Assembly (NCBI GenBank): GCA_946699065.1
Contig: CAMPDV010001716.1
Location: forward strand, 32,200-96,199
Reading direction: 5' to 3'
From: Loxodes magnus
Taxonomy: Eukaryota; Ciliophora; Karyorelictea; Loxodida; Loxodidae
DNA length: 64,000 bases
Numbering within the stretch: position 1 is the stretch's first letter; every line of letters starts with the position of its first letter. The position numbers and the translations under genes are program-made. Of this stretch, positions 39,129 through 51,580 are shown one piece after another. The notes below the pieces were generated by a model. That model did no database searches. It was not told the DNA's origin and worked only from the letters and a program-made list of their open reading frames with translations.

Positions 39129-39398
39129 TCATGTTTGTTGTCTTGCAGCTATTTCACATACATCTCCTGCAGCTCCACATTTCCATTTTCCTTCTTCTCT
39201 TATGCTTAAGCACACAAAGCAAAAGGCTATTTTGCAATTCAAACAGCTAATGTGCTTACAGCTACTTTCATGAAAAATAAGTGTTTAGCACTTAGGGCAT
39301 AATCTTCATTATGGAACGTTTTGTACTTTTCCTATTTACTTAGTTCCACATGTTTACATCATCTTGTTCAATTCCAATCTTACGTTTGCTTCTACCAT
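39129..39398 (-). CDS. Small RING2/IBR-type zinc protein, 89 aa
   Basis: ATG 39396-39398 to TGA 39129-39131 on the minus strand. The core is RLCPKCQTLIFHESSCKHIS, then CLNCKIAFCFVCLS: Cys34, Cys37, Cys47, His49, Cys52, Cys55, Cys60, Cys63. The spacing C-x2-C-x9-C-x-H-x2-C-x2-C-x4-C-x2-C is that of RING2 (Rcat) or IBR modules of RBR ubiquitin ligases; Cys47 sits where the catalytic Cys of RING2 lies. Trp31 is TGA and Trp72 is TGG. No RING1 is visible, so this could be a C-terminal exon of a larger RBR, or a stand-alone zinc protein. Confidence 0.65.
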
Positions 39399-41171
39399 TT
39401 TTATTATAAAATTTAGATGACGAGAATAAATAGTCGAAAAAGTAAGTAGAAATAATAAATTATATTAGTTTTATAACGATATTATAAAATAAAAACTTTT
39501 ATATTGTAATTAAATTCAGAAATATCAAAAAGATAAAATAAAGTTTTCATTATAATATAAATTATTTATGCATATAATTATAAGTTAGTTTTGTAGTTAT
39601 TATTTTATTTTCTTAAATTTTATTTTATGTATTATGCTTTCTGAAATTAGACTTTATATCATAATTATTTGTTAGTTTTAAGTATTTTTTAACTAATATT
39701 TTTCAAGTGAAAATCATATTAGCTCATAAGATTTTTTTCAAAATTTGGTTTTTTTATCGATGATAATATTTTTTGTTTTTATTTAGCAAGTTTCTTCATA
39801 AAAGGCTTACATTTACTAATAACTGAATTTTGTATATAATTTTTATAAAATTGAGATGAAGAATATTTTAAGTTTTTATTGAGCAGCTTTTTTGATTTCA
39901 ACCGTCTTTATGAAGAAAATTCTTGCTATTTTCTAAGTATGATGGTTTTTGATTCTTTTTAGCCTTTTTGATGCTGTTTCAATTTAAGTTTCTAATCATC
40001 TACTTATTTTGTTTATTTAGATTTCAGTGTTCTTAAGTCTTTTAAACCAAAACTACTAATTTTTTATTTTGGATACTTCTATAATTCAGCCAAACAATTT
40101 AACTTCTTCTCTTTGAACCTTTGGCTTTTGAATTTTAATCTAATGCTCTTAAAAGATTTAACTTTAATAATCTTCAGGATCCTTCCTTCTCATTTAATTC
40201 TGGATATTATCAAATTTTAGATTGATTAACTTAAATGAAAATTTATACAATAATTAACAGATTTTTTTCAGTACTATATGAAATAAGAATTGCTAAGTTC
40301 TTCATTATGATTAATAAAGAAGCTTAATTGATTTATATTGGCTGTTTTTTTATTTTTACTTGCTATTCTTTTTAATGATTCTAAGTTATGATAACTAAGA
40401 ATATCCTATATATGAAATTATCATTTACTTTATAAAATAGTTTTATTCTAAAATCAAAGTTAAGATATAAAGCAATAATCTAAGACAATTCTTTATCTTA
40501 AGTTGAGGAGTGATGTCCTAATGTATAGAGTAAAACAATAAAGACACTTATTTTAAGATGTGCAGGCCTCATAATAATTATTAATGCTAGCTCTTATAAT
40601 AAAGATAAACTAACTCAAAACTGTATATTTTAGTTTAGATAGATTAAGATTAAATTATTACACTTTCTTGCTGTGAAGCTATCATTAGCTTGCTATTGTT
40701 GTTTATTACATTTGATGTGTAATTTTTCTAATATAAAGCTGTAAGCAATTTAAATTAAGAAATTTAATCCTATCTTTATGTGAATCAGCTAAGTTTATTA
40801 CTATCTAGAGCTTCACATTTAATATCAAAAATTGTATTTTACAACAGTTAGTTTATTTTAAATTTGGATAGTTGGCTAAATTCTTTTATTTAAACTACCT
40901 TCTCATTTTTATCTTAATCTATCAACATTTTATGGAGATATTCTAAAGAGTGAAATAATTTGATCTATTACTAAGAGCAAATATCTTAGAAAGGAATTGA
41001 AGCTTATAATTTTTACTGTGGTGGTATATTTTTATTTAGCATTCCTAATCTACTTTTCTTAATTAATATTCCTCTAAATGTTTATGTAAAAACTAGCTAT
41101 TAAATCAAGGCTAAAGATTCTCTTACTATTCTTTTTTGTAATTTTCATTTAAAAAAATTTATGTAAAAGCT
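39399..41171. other. AT-rich stretch, one weak minus-strand open frame
   Basis: About 40270 down to TGA 39659-39661 on the minus strand is a Lys/Ser/Gln-rich open frame without a recognised domain. Length and bias are not convincing under a code where few codons stop. Confidence 0.25.
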
Positions 41172-41177
41172 AAAAAA
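41172..41177 (-). terminator. Pol III terminator of the tRNA gene
   Basis: Six A on the plus strand, i.e. TTTTTT directly after the discriminator base of the minus-strand tRNA. Confidence 0.85.
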
Positions 41178-41249
41178 TTGCCTCACCGAGAATCGAACTC
41201 GGATTGCTGGATTTAAAGTCCAAAGTGCTAACCGTTACACCATGAGGCA
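41178..41249 (-). tRNA. tRNA-Gln, anticodon UUA (reads UAA)
   Basis: 72-nt cloverleaf without intron. Acceptor TGCCTCA/TGAGGCA (7 bp), D arm GTGT...GCAC with the A-box-like TGGTGTAACGG, anticodon stem TTGGA/TCCAG with loop CTTTAAA (anticodon TTA), T arm CCGAG-TTCGATT-CTCGG, discriminator A. CCA is not encoded. The anticodon pairs with UAA, a stop codon in the standard code. Glutamine identity is inferred from the U1-A72 pair and the use of TAA in USP genes here; identity elements were not tested. This fits the reading of all genes in the window. Confidence 0.93.
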
Positions 41250-41914
41250 TTTTGTTTAGTAACTACTAAATCAATCTATATATAAATAGCTTTTTAGCTT
41301 AATCTTTTTTATATTAATTCATCTTTTATGAGTATCTTATTTATGATCTGAGTCCTAACTTAAATACATTTAAAGCAACTTCAATTTTAAATAACCATTA
41401 TTATCTTGATAGTTCTAACAAGGTGACAAAAACAGACTTTAGTATTAGAAATAATTTTTATTAATCTAAATCATTGAAATACGAAACCATACTTGACTTA
41501 TAAAATTAGTTAAAACAGTAGTATAAAATACCAGGTTTCCTTACCACGTTATTTACTTAAGCAAAGAAAGACAAATTTACTAATTAGAGAGCTTTTACTT
41601 TATATAAATATCATAGTTAGAGAGTCTTCATTATATACCAAAAAAATCTTGTAATTGCTATTTTCACTTATTTTAAAAGTTGAAAAAAAAAGGAAAAAAA
41701 GAAAATGATCTAAAAAGAAAGTATAAAGAGCATTTAAAAACAAGATTAAAATGATATATTGAATATATAGAATTAATAGAAATACATTGGAATATATAAG
41801 CAACTAAAATATTATTATTTTAATTTATTCAAAGGCAATGTATAAATAAAGTTATTTCAATGTTATTTAAAAATCAGAAAATTTAGAAAAAAGTATTTAA
41901 ATAAATATTATTAT

Positions 41915-42320
41915 AGAGCGCATAGTACCTCGTTGGCGCGCAGCTCTTTAAATATTAATATTTAATATTAAGAAAAAGTGTTCTCATACTTCTTGTTGTT
42001 CTTCTAGCTGTCAAATGAGTCACATCAGCTTCTCCTAATAGGGAATCTGCTTATTAAAATTCATTCTCAAATCTTGAACCAAATACTTCAGTTTTCTCGA
42101 ATAAGATTCAATAAGACTTAGTAATTAAGTCATTAGTAGACCCGTCAGATAAATTTTCATACTGCTAGCGAGAATCCTCAGTCAAAAAAAGTTAGACTTG
42201 TCTCTTTCGAGTTTGTCCACCCTTCTCTGTGGTGGCATCTATTGCGAGATTACTCGCAATCCAATTTGTACTGCATGAGATTACCTACTAATTCATCTGA
42301 CCATTGCAGATATCCATTTT
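41915..42320 (-). repeat. Repeat A, copy with terminal hairpin
   Basis: Same length and order as 9122-9535, including GGTGGCATCTA, the GCGAGATTACTCGC hairpin and TACTGCTAG-GAGAA. The terminal hairpin is 41915-41947. Confidence 0.75.
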
Positions 42321-43561
42321 ACTATATATATTTTATAAATGATAAAAAAAGAGAAAACAAGTTAAGATGATAAATGACACTAAGCTTATTTATAAACCTA
42401 AAAGAGAAAAGGAAAACAAGAAAATGATTAAAAAAGGAAATTTAAATATTTCTCAAAAGTTAATAAAATTAAAAAATCTACTTTATACCTTCTCCTTTTT
42501 ATAAGCTCTTAATATATTAAAGTATATCCCCTTGAAAAGGCTAAATAATCCTTTTTACATGCTTTGAAAAAAAAGATAAAATTTTAGATATCCCAGCTTT
42601 CTTTTACTAAATAAAAAAATTATAATGAAAATATGTTTTAAATTGTTTACAAAATAAATATTTTCTGTAAAATAAAAAAATTAATATCTTAATTTATCTT
42701 TAACTTTTGATATTAAAATAATCTAGGAATAATACAAATATTAGCTTTTATATAATTAAAAAATTAAATTAAATTTAGATTAAGGCAATTAAAGTAAGAG
42801 TAATTAAGAAATTTAGTTAATAGAAAAATTTAATATTTAAGATTAATAATAGAGTAATAAAAAATAATTTTAAAAAGTATTTATTTTTATTTTTTAAAAA
42901 AGAAGCAAAAATAGTTACAATACGAAAAAATAAAAAACTAAAAAATTTAGCTTAAATTTGAGCAAATTAGTATATTCATATTTTATATTTATTTTCAACA
43001 TTAGTAAAAAAAACTCTACAGCTCTTTGAATAATCCAAATATTTATTTGAATTTCACTTCAATTAGTATGAAAATTTTTAATATAAAAATAAATAAAATA
43101 ATAACCTATGTCATTTTTGAGAGGGAGATAGCAAATTTTAATTTACAAAATAAAATATCCTCAAATACCTAAACAAAAGTAAGATTAAAAGAAAAAGAAT
43201 GCGAATTTTATGAATCGAGTGAAGTTAAAAAAATATTTGAATAGAAGAAGAAAAAAAAGTAATAGTTGAAATTAAAATAATAATATTTTTAATTTTTAAA
43301 AAGAATTAAAATATTTTAACATCTTAATAAGTTATTAATAGATATAATCAAATTGGTTATATTAAACTTCAAGTATAACTTAAATTAAAAAACTATTTTT
43401 AAATTTAAAAAACCATTTCTTTATTAATAAAAAAATGTATAATACTCTTTTTAATATAAAGCAAGAAACTTAAAATAGCAAAAATGAATGTTGTAAATAC
43501 TTTTTAAAACTATAATTTTAATTTTTATCTGATAGAATATTTATATAGCAATCAATTTTTT
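42321..43561. other. AT-rich intergenic stretch
   Basis: Extremely AT-rich with long A and T runs; nothing recognised. Confidence 0.4.
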
Positions 43562-43872
43562 ATTAATTAATTTCAACTAAAAGAGTTTTGGACGGCAACT
43601 TCTTGCAGTTTAACGACCCCAACACTCCCTTCATGGGATAACGGGGATATCCTGTTGCTTTCGAAAAGCAGCTGGCAGGGAGCTCCATCGCTATGGGCAA
43701 CCAGGCTTCAAACCCCTACCAGGAGTGGATAATCAAAAGGAAGGCGTTCCCTTGCAAAGGTTGACTTTGACCAGGGACTTTCTCAGCGACAGGAAAGGAA
43801 CTTGTTCCTACCCATAAAACCAGAAAGTATGATTCAGAAGGTCAATCTCAGCTCCCACCATCTTTTAATTAT
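43562..43872 (+). repeat. Repeat B, copy 2
   Basis: Partner of 24862-25176 in the same orientation, with the same ends (TTTCAA-TAAAA... and CAGCTCCCACCATCTTTT). Confidence 0.7.
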
Positions 43873-44269
43873 CCATCAATTTTTTATTTAGGTAAATAAA
43901 TTTAGTTTACTGATAAATAATAAAGTATTTTTAAATGAGTAATTAAGATATTTTTTAGTTAATATCAGGATTAATTTATAAATGCTAAATATTAATTATT
44001 TATAGCGCTGGAAAGAAGGTGCAAAATAATTTTAATTTCGAGGTTTGGAAAATATGCTAAAGCTTAAAAAATTTATTAAACCATTTCCCCATAACTTCTA
44101 GAATTAATTTAAAGGAATTTAATAATATCTAATAATAAAAGCTCTGAAGCATTAGTAAAATAAATTAAATATTTATTTAAAGATACCATATTTAATCTTA
44201 TTATCAACTACATTCATTTCAAAAATCTATAATCTATTTGTAGAAATTATAATAAAATAACTTAAAAAA

Positions 44270-44960
44270 GTTTTATCAAAGGGTTTAAACTGGTAAAAAT
44301 CTTCTCTTCTTCTCTCTTTTTTAACATTTTTAGAATAAAAACTTAAGTAAACTGTTTTATCTAAGTAAGCAGTAAAATATTGTTAAAAGACTATTAAGAT
44401 AACAAAGCCAAAGAATGCTTGATGTACCTCTTACTCTCATCTTTTTATATATAACCTGCTCCTAAATAGTTTTTATTGCTTTTCATTACAACAATTAATA
44501 GAATGCCTAGTGAGATACAAACATTTTCTATATCATTATTCATTAAAGAATCTTGATACTGTTCTTCATAATTCTTGATTTTTTCCCTTCAATTTAAGAG
44601 CATTTCACAGTTCTTGACTAAATACATAGTCGAACCAATTAAAGACATCCCTTCCAATAAATCTATAATATTTAAAAATCCAATTTATTTTCTTTTTATT
44701 CCATCCATTTCGTAGATTCATTTTATTACTATTTTTCAAATTCTTAAATGCCAAATTTTAATTTAAAATTTCCTTTTTTTTTGTTTTTTACATTTTTTTA
44801 GCTTAATTCTGCTATTTAATTACTGAGATTAAAAATTCCCTTCTTTAATAGTTTCAATTGCTTCTAAAATTCAGTCTGATATCATCCATAAGCTTAAAGA
44901 TTTCTTTTGTAGCTCTTCAATCTTAGATTGAATTTTAAAAAAATGTATTTTATAACTCTC
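44270..44960 (-). CDS. Unrecognised gene X, divergent from USP U4
   Basis: The minus strand reads GIQEFEKQQQNESTKWMEQK, EGKKSRIMKNSIKILQWIMI, QKMFVSHQAF and later KMRVRGTSSILWLCYLNSLL, ending at a TGA near 44275. The motif KWME...IKK/NSI-IL...WIM-Q-MF-SH is conserved in the copy at 50480-51200, including Trp as TGA in WIM, which supports coding in this frame. Function unknown. It faces away from U4 across about 230 bp that may hold a shared promoter. Confidence 0.4.
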
Positions 44961-45187
44961 AGAAATAAAATCTCCATAAAATAAACTAAGATTATCTAGT
45001 AAAAAAATAAAGGTTAATAATATAAATAAAAAGGCTATTTGTAAATAATTAAAGTAAAATGAAAATATTATTAGTAAGCAAAAATTCTAAAATAACAGTT
45101 AAAAGATATTTATGCTTTAATAAAAAAATATTATTTTATAGAATAATATTTTGGTATACTTTTTAAGATTTAAAAAATTTTATATTA

Positions 45188-46375
45188 ATGGGATCAAAAA
45201 TATCTGATTGCTGCGGATGAATTTTTAATAAAAGGAACAATGCTAATGAAGCTTAAGAAAGAAGCAAGAGTAATCTTTAAAAGAAAAGTAATATTTTTAA
45301 ATAATAAAAAGAAAGCGAGTCTCTACTAAGAGAAAAAACGAATGATAAAATATCAATGTGAAAAATTGGATTTAATAACCTAGGAAATACCTGTTGGATG
45401 AATTCTGGATTGTAATGTCTATTACATACTACTCCTCTTGTAGGATACTTTAAGAATTATTAATGGAAAAATAATCTTAATACAACCAATAAATTTGGAA
45501 CTGGAGGTGTTATGACAAGAGAATTCGCTAACATTTTAAACGAAATATCGAACAATACACAAGGATTTTTTAGTCCTTCAACTTTTAGATAAAAGTTAAT
45601 ACAATACGCTCCTTTATTTACTTCAGGAAGACAACATGATTCTCAACAGTTTATCAACTTCTTACTTGATGCTCTACACGAAGATCTAAATTAAATAAAA
45701 GAAAGACCTTATATTTAAGGAATACCTAGTGAAGGTAGACCAGATGAAATAGTTTCTTAAGAATGTTGGGGTAAACATTTAAGAAGAAATAAATCTTTCA
45801 TAGTAGATTTAATGCATGGATAATTAAAATAAACCATTAAATGTGATTAATGCTAGTAAACATAAGTAACTTTCGATCCTTTCTAAATGTTCTGTGCCGA
45901 AATTCCCAAATAACAAGAAAGAAAAAATACTTCACAACAAGTAAATCTTGAAGATTGTTTCAAATTTTTATAGAAAGAAGAATATTTAGAAGGAATGAAC
46001 CAGTTTTATTGCGAGGTATGCAAAAAATAAGTAAATGGAACGAAAAGTATTAACTTATATAAGGTTCCTGAAATATTCATTGTTTATATAAAGAGATTCA
46101 TATAAAATGGCTATAGCGTCATAAAAAATAATATGAGTATTAATTATCCATTAGAATTGAATTTATAAGAATTTTTACCATCAAGTTACTCTTAATCTAC
46201 TCAATATGATTTATATGCAGTGAATATTCATTCTGGATCGGTAGGAGGTGGACACTATTATGCCTACGCGAAAGTGGACGGAGAATGGTATGAGTTCAAT
46301 GATTCACATGCAGGAAGATGTAATAATGCTAAATGTTCAAATGCTTATATGCTTTTCTATCAAAAGCATGGTTGA
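45188..46375 (+). CDS. Ubiquitin-specific protease copy U4, intact, 395 aa
   Basis: ATG 45188 to TGA 46373-46375, no frameshift. The N-terminus MGSKISDCCGWIFNKR fits an N-myristoylation signal (MGxxxS) followed by a Cys pair suited to palmitoylation, so membrane anchoring is inferred. The USP domain runs from [19 protein letters not shown] (Cys69, codon 45392) through [20 protein letters not shown], finger CDQCQQTQ...FYCEVCKKQ and VYIKRF to [24 protein letters not shown] (His356, codon 46253). Trp in CGW and MWK is TGA; four conserved-domain Trp codons are TGG. Gln codons are mostly TAA/TAG. All catalytic residues are present. Confidence 0.88.
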
Positions 46376-47029
46376 TTTCTTCTTCAAAATTTTAGAATTT
46401 ATTAAAATATTAAATTAAATAATATATTAAAGCAATTTAATTTAGCATCATATTTCACATTAATACTTCTAAAATAGCTTGAATATTTACTAAGTAAATT
46501 ATCTTATCTATTTAATATATTTAATATATTTAAATTTCAGTATTAAAATTAAAAAAAACCTAATTGTAAGTTTATTATAGTTTTGGAAATTGATTATTTT
46601 AAACTGAATTAAATCTGTTTAATTAAGATTTCATTTTAGAAAAATAGAAAAATATAAATTAAATAGAATAAATTAAAAAATGTAAGTTAAGAATTACAAA
46701 CTAGAAATAAATTGAATTATTTGATAATGGATTTCTTTTATTAACATCATTTTTTTTCTAACTTTAATCGTATATCCAAGCTTACAAATTTCTACACTAT
46801 CTTTTTTAAATAAGTTTAAAAATAGTAAAATATTGTCATTTTTGATTTATAGTATTTAAACTAAAATTCTATTCGTTAATTTTAATTTTTTATTATTAAT
46901 AAAAATTTATAATTTATATTAAGACTTTAGCATATACATTTTTAATTATGCTCAGAAAAGAAAATTTTAATAGAGAATAAATAGAAAAGAAGAAGCAAAA
47001 AATACAGCGTTAATTGATTTATAAGGATA
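46376..47029. other. AT-rich intergenic stretch
   Basis: 3' flank of U4; nothing recognised. Confidence 0.35.
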
Positions 47030-47300
47030 TAGAAGTAATAAAATTCAAAAAGAGGAATTAAAATTCAGAAAAAGATACTCCCAAAGACAAAAAAGATTCC
47101 ATTTTTCTAATTTACTGAAGCATGTATCTAAACATTATACTCTAATTCATAATTTAAAATTTATCACTGAAAAATGTAGGAAAAAGAGTAAAAAATATAT
47201 AAATAAGACTTAACAGTTTATAGAGAAGTAAAATAAATCAATATTGTAATTAATTAATTAAATATTAAAAAATAAAAAAATATTAATACTGACATTAACG
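47030..47300 (+). pseudogene. Heavily decayed ORF1 fragment
   Basis: GACAAAAAAGATTCCAT and TACTGAAGCATGTATC match the 26.27 kb ORF1 relic (GACACAAAAAAGATTCCAT, TTCCGGAGCATACG). No frame survives. Confidence 0.35.
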
Positions 47301-47882
47301 ATAAAACCAGCAGGAGGTCTAACTATGAACTGAATGCATTAATCAAAAACAAAAATTTCTTTATCCCTTCTAGAAAAATCAGAAAGTCAATCTGAAATAT
47401 ATAAATATTCTGAACATCAAACTTTTATTAAAATTTATTAATTAATGGAGTTTCTCCTTTGGTGACTGAATAAATAATTATTCCTGAAAGTATTTTTATG
47501 GAATAACCAGACAATCTTTTTCTGTTACCGAGTGATGGTATTTGAGCTATTTACAGAAATGTTTACTAAAACATAATATATTTTTTAGTTCTAAATAATC
47601 ATAAAAAGAAATAAAGTTTTAATTTTAAATAAAATAAAAGATCTTTTAGTTATATCGATCTAACACAAAGCAACAACTTTTTTTCATCAGACAATGGAAA
47701 GATCTTATGGAAAAATCAAGAAAAATGGAAATGAGTTTGAATAATATTAGAAAAAGGAGACCGCTACAAACTTCAAAAATCTTCAGACTTCTAGATGAAG
47801 AAAAATTTTATTTGCCTTTAATTAATAATATTTAACTAAATTTAAAATAAAAGATTTCCGTACCTGAACTTTCAACCAGGTA

Positions 47883-48617
47883 TCAGTGGTAAATTTTTTC
47901 GTGGTTGTATTCCACGACTTTTTTGTAAATGAATTGTTATCACAAACGATTCTCTTAGTTTCTTATGAGTAATTTTTATTTATAAACTCCTCATTCAGTT
48001 ATTCATAGTATATTTAATTTCTTCAGGTTCTTTACTCTTCATTTGCTTGATAGCCTTCATTCTTTACAATGTCTTAGTAAGTGATATTTAGATTAACAGT
48101 ATCAACAATTTTAATATTGTTTCTTTACTTTCTTTTCGAATAAATATTTCTTTCTAATACTTCAATTATTTTGCTAAGATTTGAATCAATTTGCTCTTAA
48201 CTTTACTTTTCTTAATGCTTGCTAAAGTAGATTTTCTTTTATAATCATTCTTTCCGATTATTTGAAATTGGATTAAGACATTTCTTAAAGTTAATTTTCT
48301 GCTAATAAACTATTTTTTATCTGTTACTTTTAAGAATTAACAAATCGTTTTTTATCTTCTATGCAATTCATTAGCTCCTCTCCTTGATTAAAGAAAGTTT
48401 TTTCCTATTTTGAAATTTATGCTTTCATTAGTTTAATTAATTTTAGAGTAATTTGTTATTTTAAATTCCGTGATTAACTTATTCGGTCAGACCAATAATT
48501 ACTTTACTCTCTGAAGATGAGCTAGACCCTCGATTCTGTCTTTTTTAACTTCTCGTTAGTCTTTTGATTTTTTTATTTTCTTTTTTAATTCTTAGAGAGA
48601 TGAATGTTCTATTCCAT
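47883..48617 (-). CDS. ORF1-like zinc-knuckle protein, open copy
   Basis: Minus strand from ATG 48615-48617. A basic N-terminus and coiled coil (QGEELMNCIEDKKRFVNSQK, then LLQQALRKVKLRANW) are followed by a canonical knuckle CWYCQSKYHLLRHC: Cys171, Cys174, His179, Cys184, i.e. C-x2-C-x4-H-x4-C. All Trp but one are TGA, so the gene is open only with UGA=Trp. I end it at TGA 47883-47885, but the frame stays open further and the real stop is uncertain. Confidence 0.6.
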
Positions 48618-48779
48618 TTTTTTTACTTTTTATTTGTACTTAATTAATTAATTAAATATTTTAGTTTATAATATCAAAAGATTGGCTTCAACTAGGGCCT
48701 TTTACCACCTCCTTAGGCCAGGAGAGAAAACCAGAAACATGTTTGTATTTGATTTTTATTAATATTTGATTTTGATTAT

Positions 48780-49300
48780 ATAGGCAAAATGTTTTAGTAT
48801 TTAAAGATAAATTTTATTGAACTTTTTATTTTAATGATAACTAAAGACCATTTAAAATAATTTGCATTATAATCCTTTTTTCAGTAAAAATTATTTTTTA
48901 TTTTATAAGTTTTATTGAAGAAAAGCGTTTAAAACCATTTTTTTATTCTCTTTTCTTTGATTATTTTGGAATTTTTTTTATAGGAAAATTAATTAAAGCA
49001 TACAGACTTAAAGTAAGAAGAGAAACTGAAAATATATTAATTTTATCTGTAAAAATTACTTAAAAATATTTAAGTTTATAATAATCCTTTTTATAAGCTT
49101 TATAATATAAAAGAAAAGTATCAACATAAAACCATTTTATATAATAAATTACATTGAAACTAATGAAGAGAAATTAGTGATATTACAAAATAAATATTTA
49201 TATTAAGTATTTTGAGTATAATCATATAGTGAAGGTGTTAAAGTTATTTACTTTAAAGAGAATTAAACTAAAATTTTGGAAATTTATTTATTATGTTTGA
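48780..49300. repeat. Repeat D, copy 2
   Basis: Direct repeat of 29400-29880; lies just beyond the 3' end of USP relic U5. Confidence 0.55.
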
Positions 49301-49399
49301 TAATTTGCAACTTTTAATATAAAATATTTATTTATTCTATATCAAAATTGCTTCTAATTGTATTTTAATTACTTACATATTAAATCTACTTTATAAGAT

Positions 49400-49825
49400 T
49401 TTTTCTTTTTAAATATTTCTTCTTTTTCACTTAAGAAGCATCTTCATCTTTTCTATTTCTACTTGGATTTCCTTTTATATATGCCTTTCTTCTATCTCAT
49501 TCGAATCTTCTTGTATAGCATCAATAAGAAGTTGATAAATTGTAAGGAACCTTTTTTATTTCCTAAAGTAAATTAAAGAGCGAATTATATTAACTTTTAT
49601 CTTAAAGTTAAAGGACTAAAAAATCTTCTGATATTGTTCAATATTTCACTTACAATATTAACGTATTCTCCATTCATTACACATCCAGTTCCAAATTTAT
49701 TATTTGTATTAAGATTTTATTTCAATTTTGGGAAAGGAAGCATTTGACTAGAAGATGTGAGCGTATCATACATTATAACCCAGAATTCATCCAACAGGTG
49801 TTTCCTAAAATTTACATTCCTTAAA
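49400..49825 (-). pseudogene. USP relic U5
   Basis: The minus strand starts [20 protein letters not shown] and runs through a frameshift near the N-terminal Trp motif to remnants of the FINFLLDA and EERH/K region. The finger and the His box are absent. Upstream of the Cys box the GGAATG block of other USP copies is kept. Confidence 0.75.
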
Positions 49826-50189
49826 GACTTAATTGTTAAGAAAATATAATAAGTTAGTCTTGCCTACTTTATTATTAGATCTGTTTATTATTTTAAAAAA
49901 ACCACACATTAGAAATTTTGCTTTTTTAATACTTTTATTAATTAAATTAGATTTCTCTTTTTAATTGATTAGCTAACTTTATCTTAAATCTCTGATAGTT
50001 CTATATTATTTTATTTTTAATGATATGGAAGATTAAATTATTGAAAATCATTATTTTAAATATTCTACTCTTAGTTTAATTTATTTATCATTTTTATTCC
50101 TTTTTTATAATTTTTGTTCTAATTATAAATATTTTTAGCAACAAAATAAACCTAGACCGAGGAAAAAGATACAAGAAAATAGTGCAGTC

Positions 50190-50460
50190 TTATATAAAAT
50201 GGAATAATAATAGCCCTAAATGAATAAACAGTAATCCCAACGAAAAAAGAAAGAGTTTGAACAAAATTAATAAATTTCAAGAAAAAAGCTACATCTGTAG
50301 TAACACACGACACCTTTGGAGAAACTATAAATAAAATAAGAAGATCCATAAGAATATTTGGAAAGACCTTACTACCTTTTATCAGCATGTGACGAAAAAG
50401 AACATAAAAACTTAATCAAAAGAAGTAACATAAGTCTAGAATTGAACTGGTTGTAAACTT
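50190..50460 (+). pseudogene. ORF1 knuckle fragment
   Basis: KKSYICSNTRHLWRNY at about 50282-50330: a knuckle whose first Cys became Ser and last became Tyr. Same type as CYICCSTKPLWRKC at 63.86 kb. Confidence 0.45.
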
Positions 50461-50479
50461 GAGAGAATCAAAATGTCTA

Positions 50480-51200
50480 TTATATACTTGTAGAAATTAT
50501 AATAAATTAACTCAAAAAAAAATGTATTAAAGGGTCTAAATGGATTTTCAGTTTCACATTTTTTCTCTTTAATGTTTTTTATTAGTTTCCGTTTAGCTTA
50601 TAGTGAAATACATTGTGAGATAAAAACATGTTCTGTGTCATTATTCATTATCATAATAGAATATTGATAGATTTCTTTATAATTTTTAATCTTTACTTCT
50701 TCCATCTTTAAGTATCACTCAGTATTTGACTAAATAAGGAATCGAAACGCAATGATGAAATTTTTTTCATTGATTTTACTTTTAGCTCCATCCATTTCAT
50801 ATATTCATTTTATTATTTGTTTCTTCTCTTTCAATATCAATTTTAATAGTAATTTCTTTTTAAATTTTTCGTGAATGTTTAGTTTGCTTTAATTACTAAG
50901 ATTAAGTTTCTTCCTTTATTTATTTCAATTTATTCTAGTATTCAATTCAATTAAACCAATAAATTTGAAGATCTTTTTCATAGCGCATAAGTCTTACTTT
51001 GAGGTTTTAGAGTATCTACTCTAATCCTAAATATCTTCCTTAAACTAATGCAATTATTTTTAGTTTCTCATTCAATAATTTTAATTTTCAACCGTTAGCT
51101 TGCTCTCCGATCTTTTGAATGCTATATTTTTTTAATATGAAGCTTTCCCTAACTTTTGAAAGACTAGATAATCCTTTGCTTCGCTATCAAATTTTTTCCT
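50480..51200 (-). pseudogene. Gene X, duplicated copy
   Basis: The minus strand keeps MKWMELKVK, RLKIIKKSINILLWQWIMTQ and MFLSHNVF in line with the 44.27-44.96 kb copy. The middle is shortened. With 51581-51670 it forms a direct duplication of the X-USP junction. Confidence 0.45.
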
Positions 51201-51580
51201 TAATTTCTCAAATTATTCTTTGATAATCGAAAACCCTTTTCATTAAATATTTTTGGGATGACTGTCCGTTTTTAATTTTTCTACTTAGATCAGATAAACT
51301 ATGAATCTGATAATTTCTATCACTAAATTCAGTGGATGATTTCCAAAAAAGATTGAACCCACAGTACGAATTGAACAAAAAATAGAGATTAAAATACTAA
51401 AGATATTGACTATTTGCTTAAAAGTTAAAAGAATTTAAATAAAAACTTATTGAGGAGAAAAAATTCTTAAAATTATAGTCTAAAGCTATAAGGAAGTATT
51501 TCTGGTTTATTTAATAAAAATTTAATTTATTTTATAAATATATTTGAATATAGTTTATAGGTTTAATAACTATATAAAAT

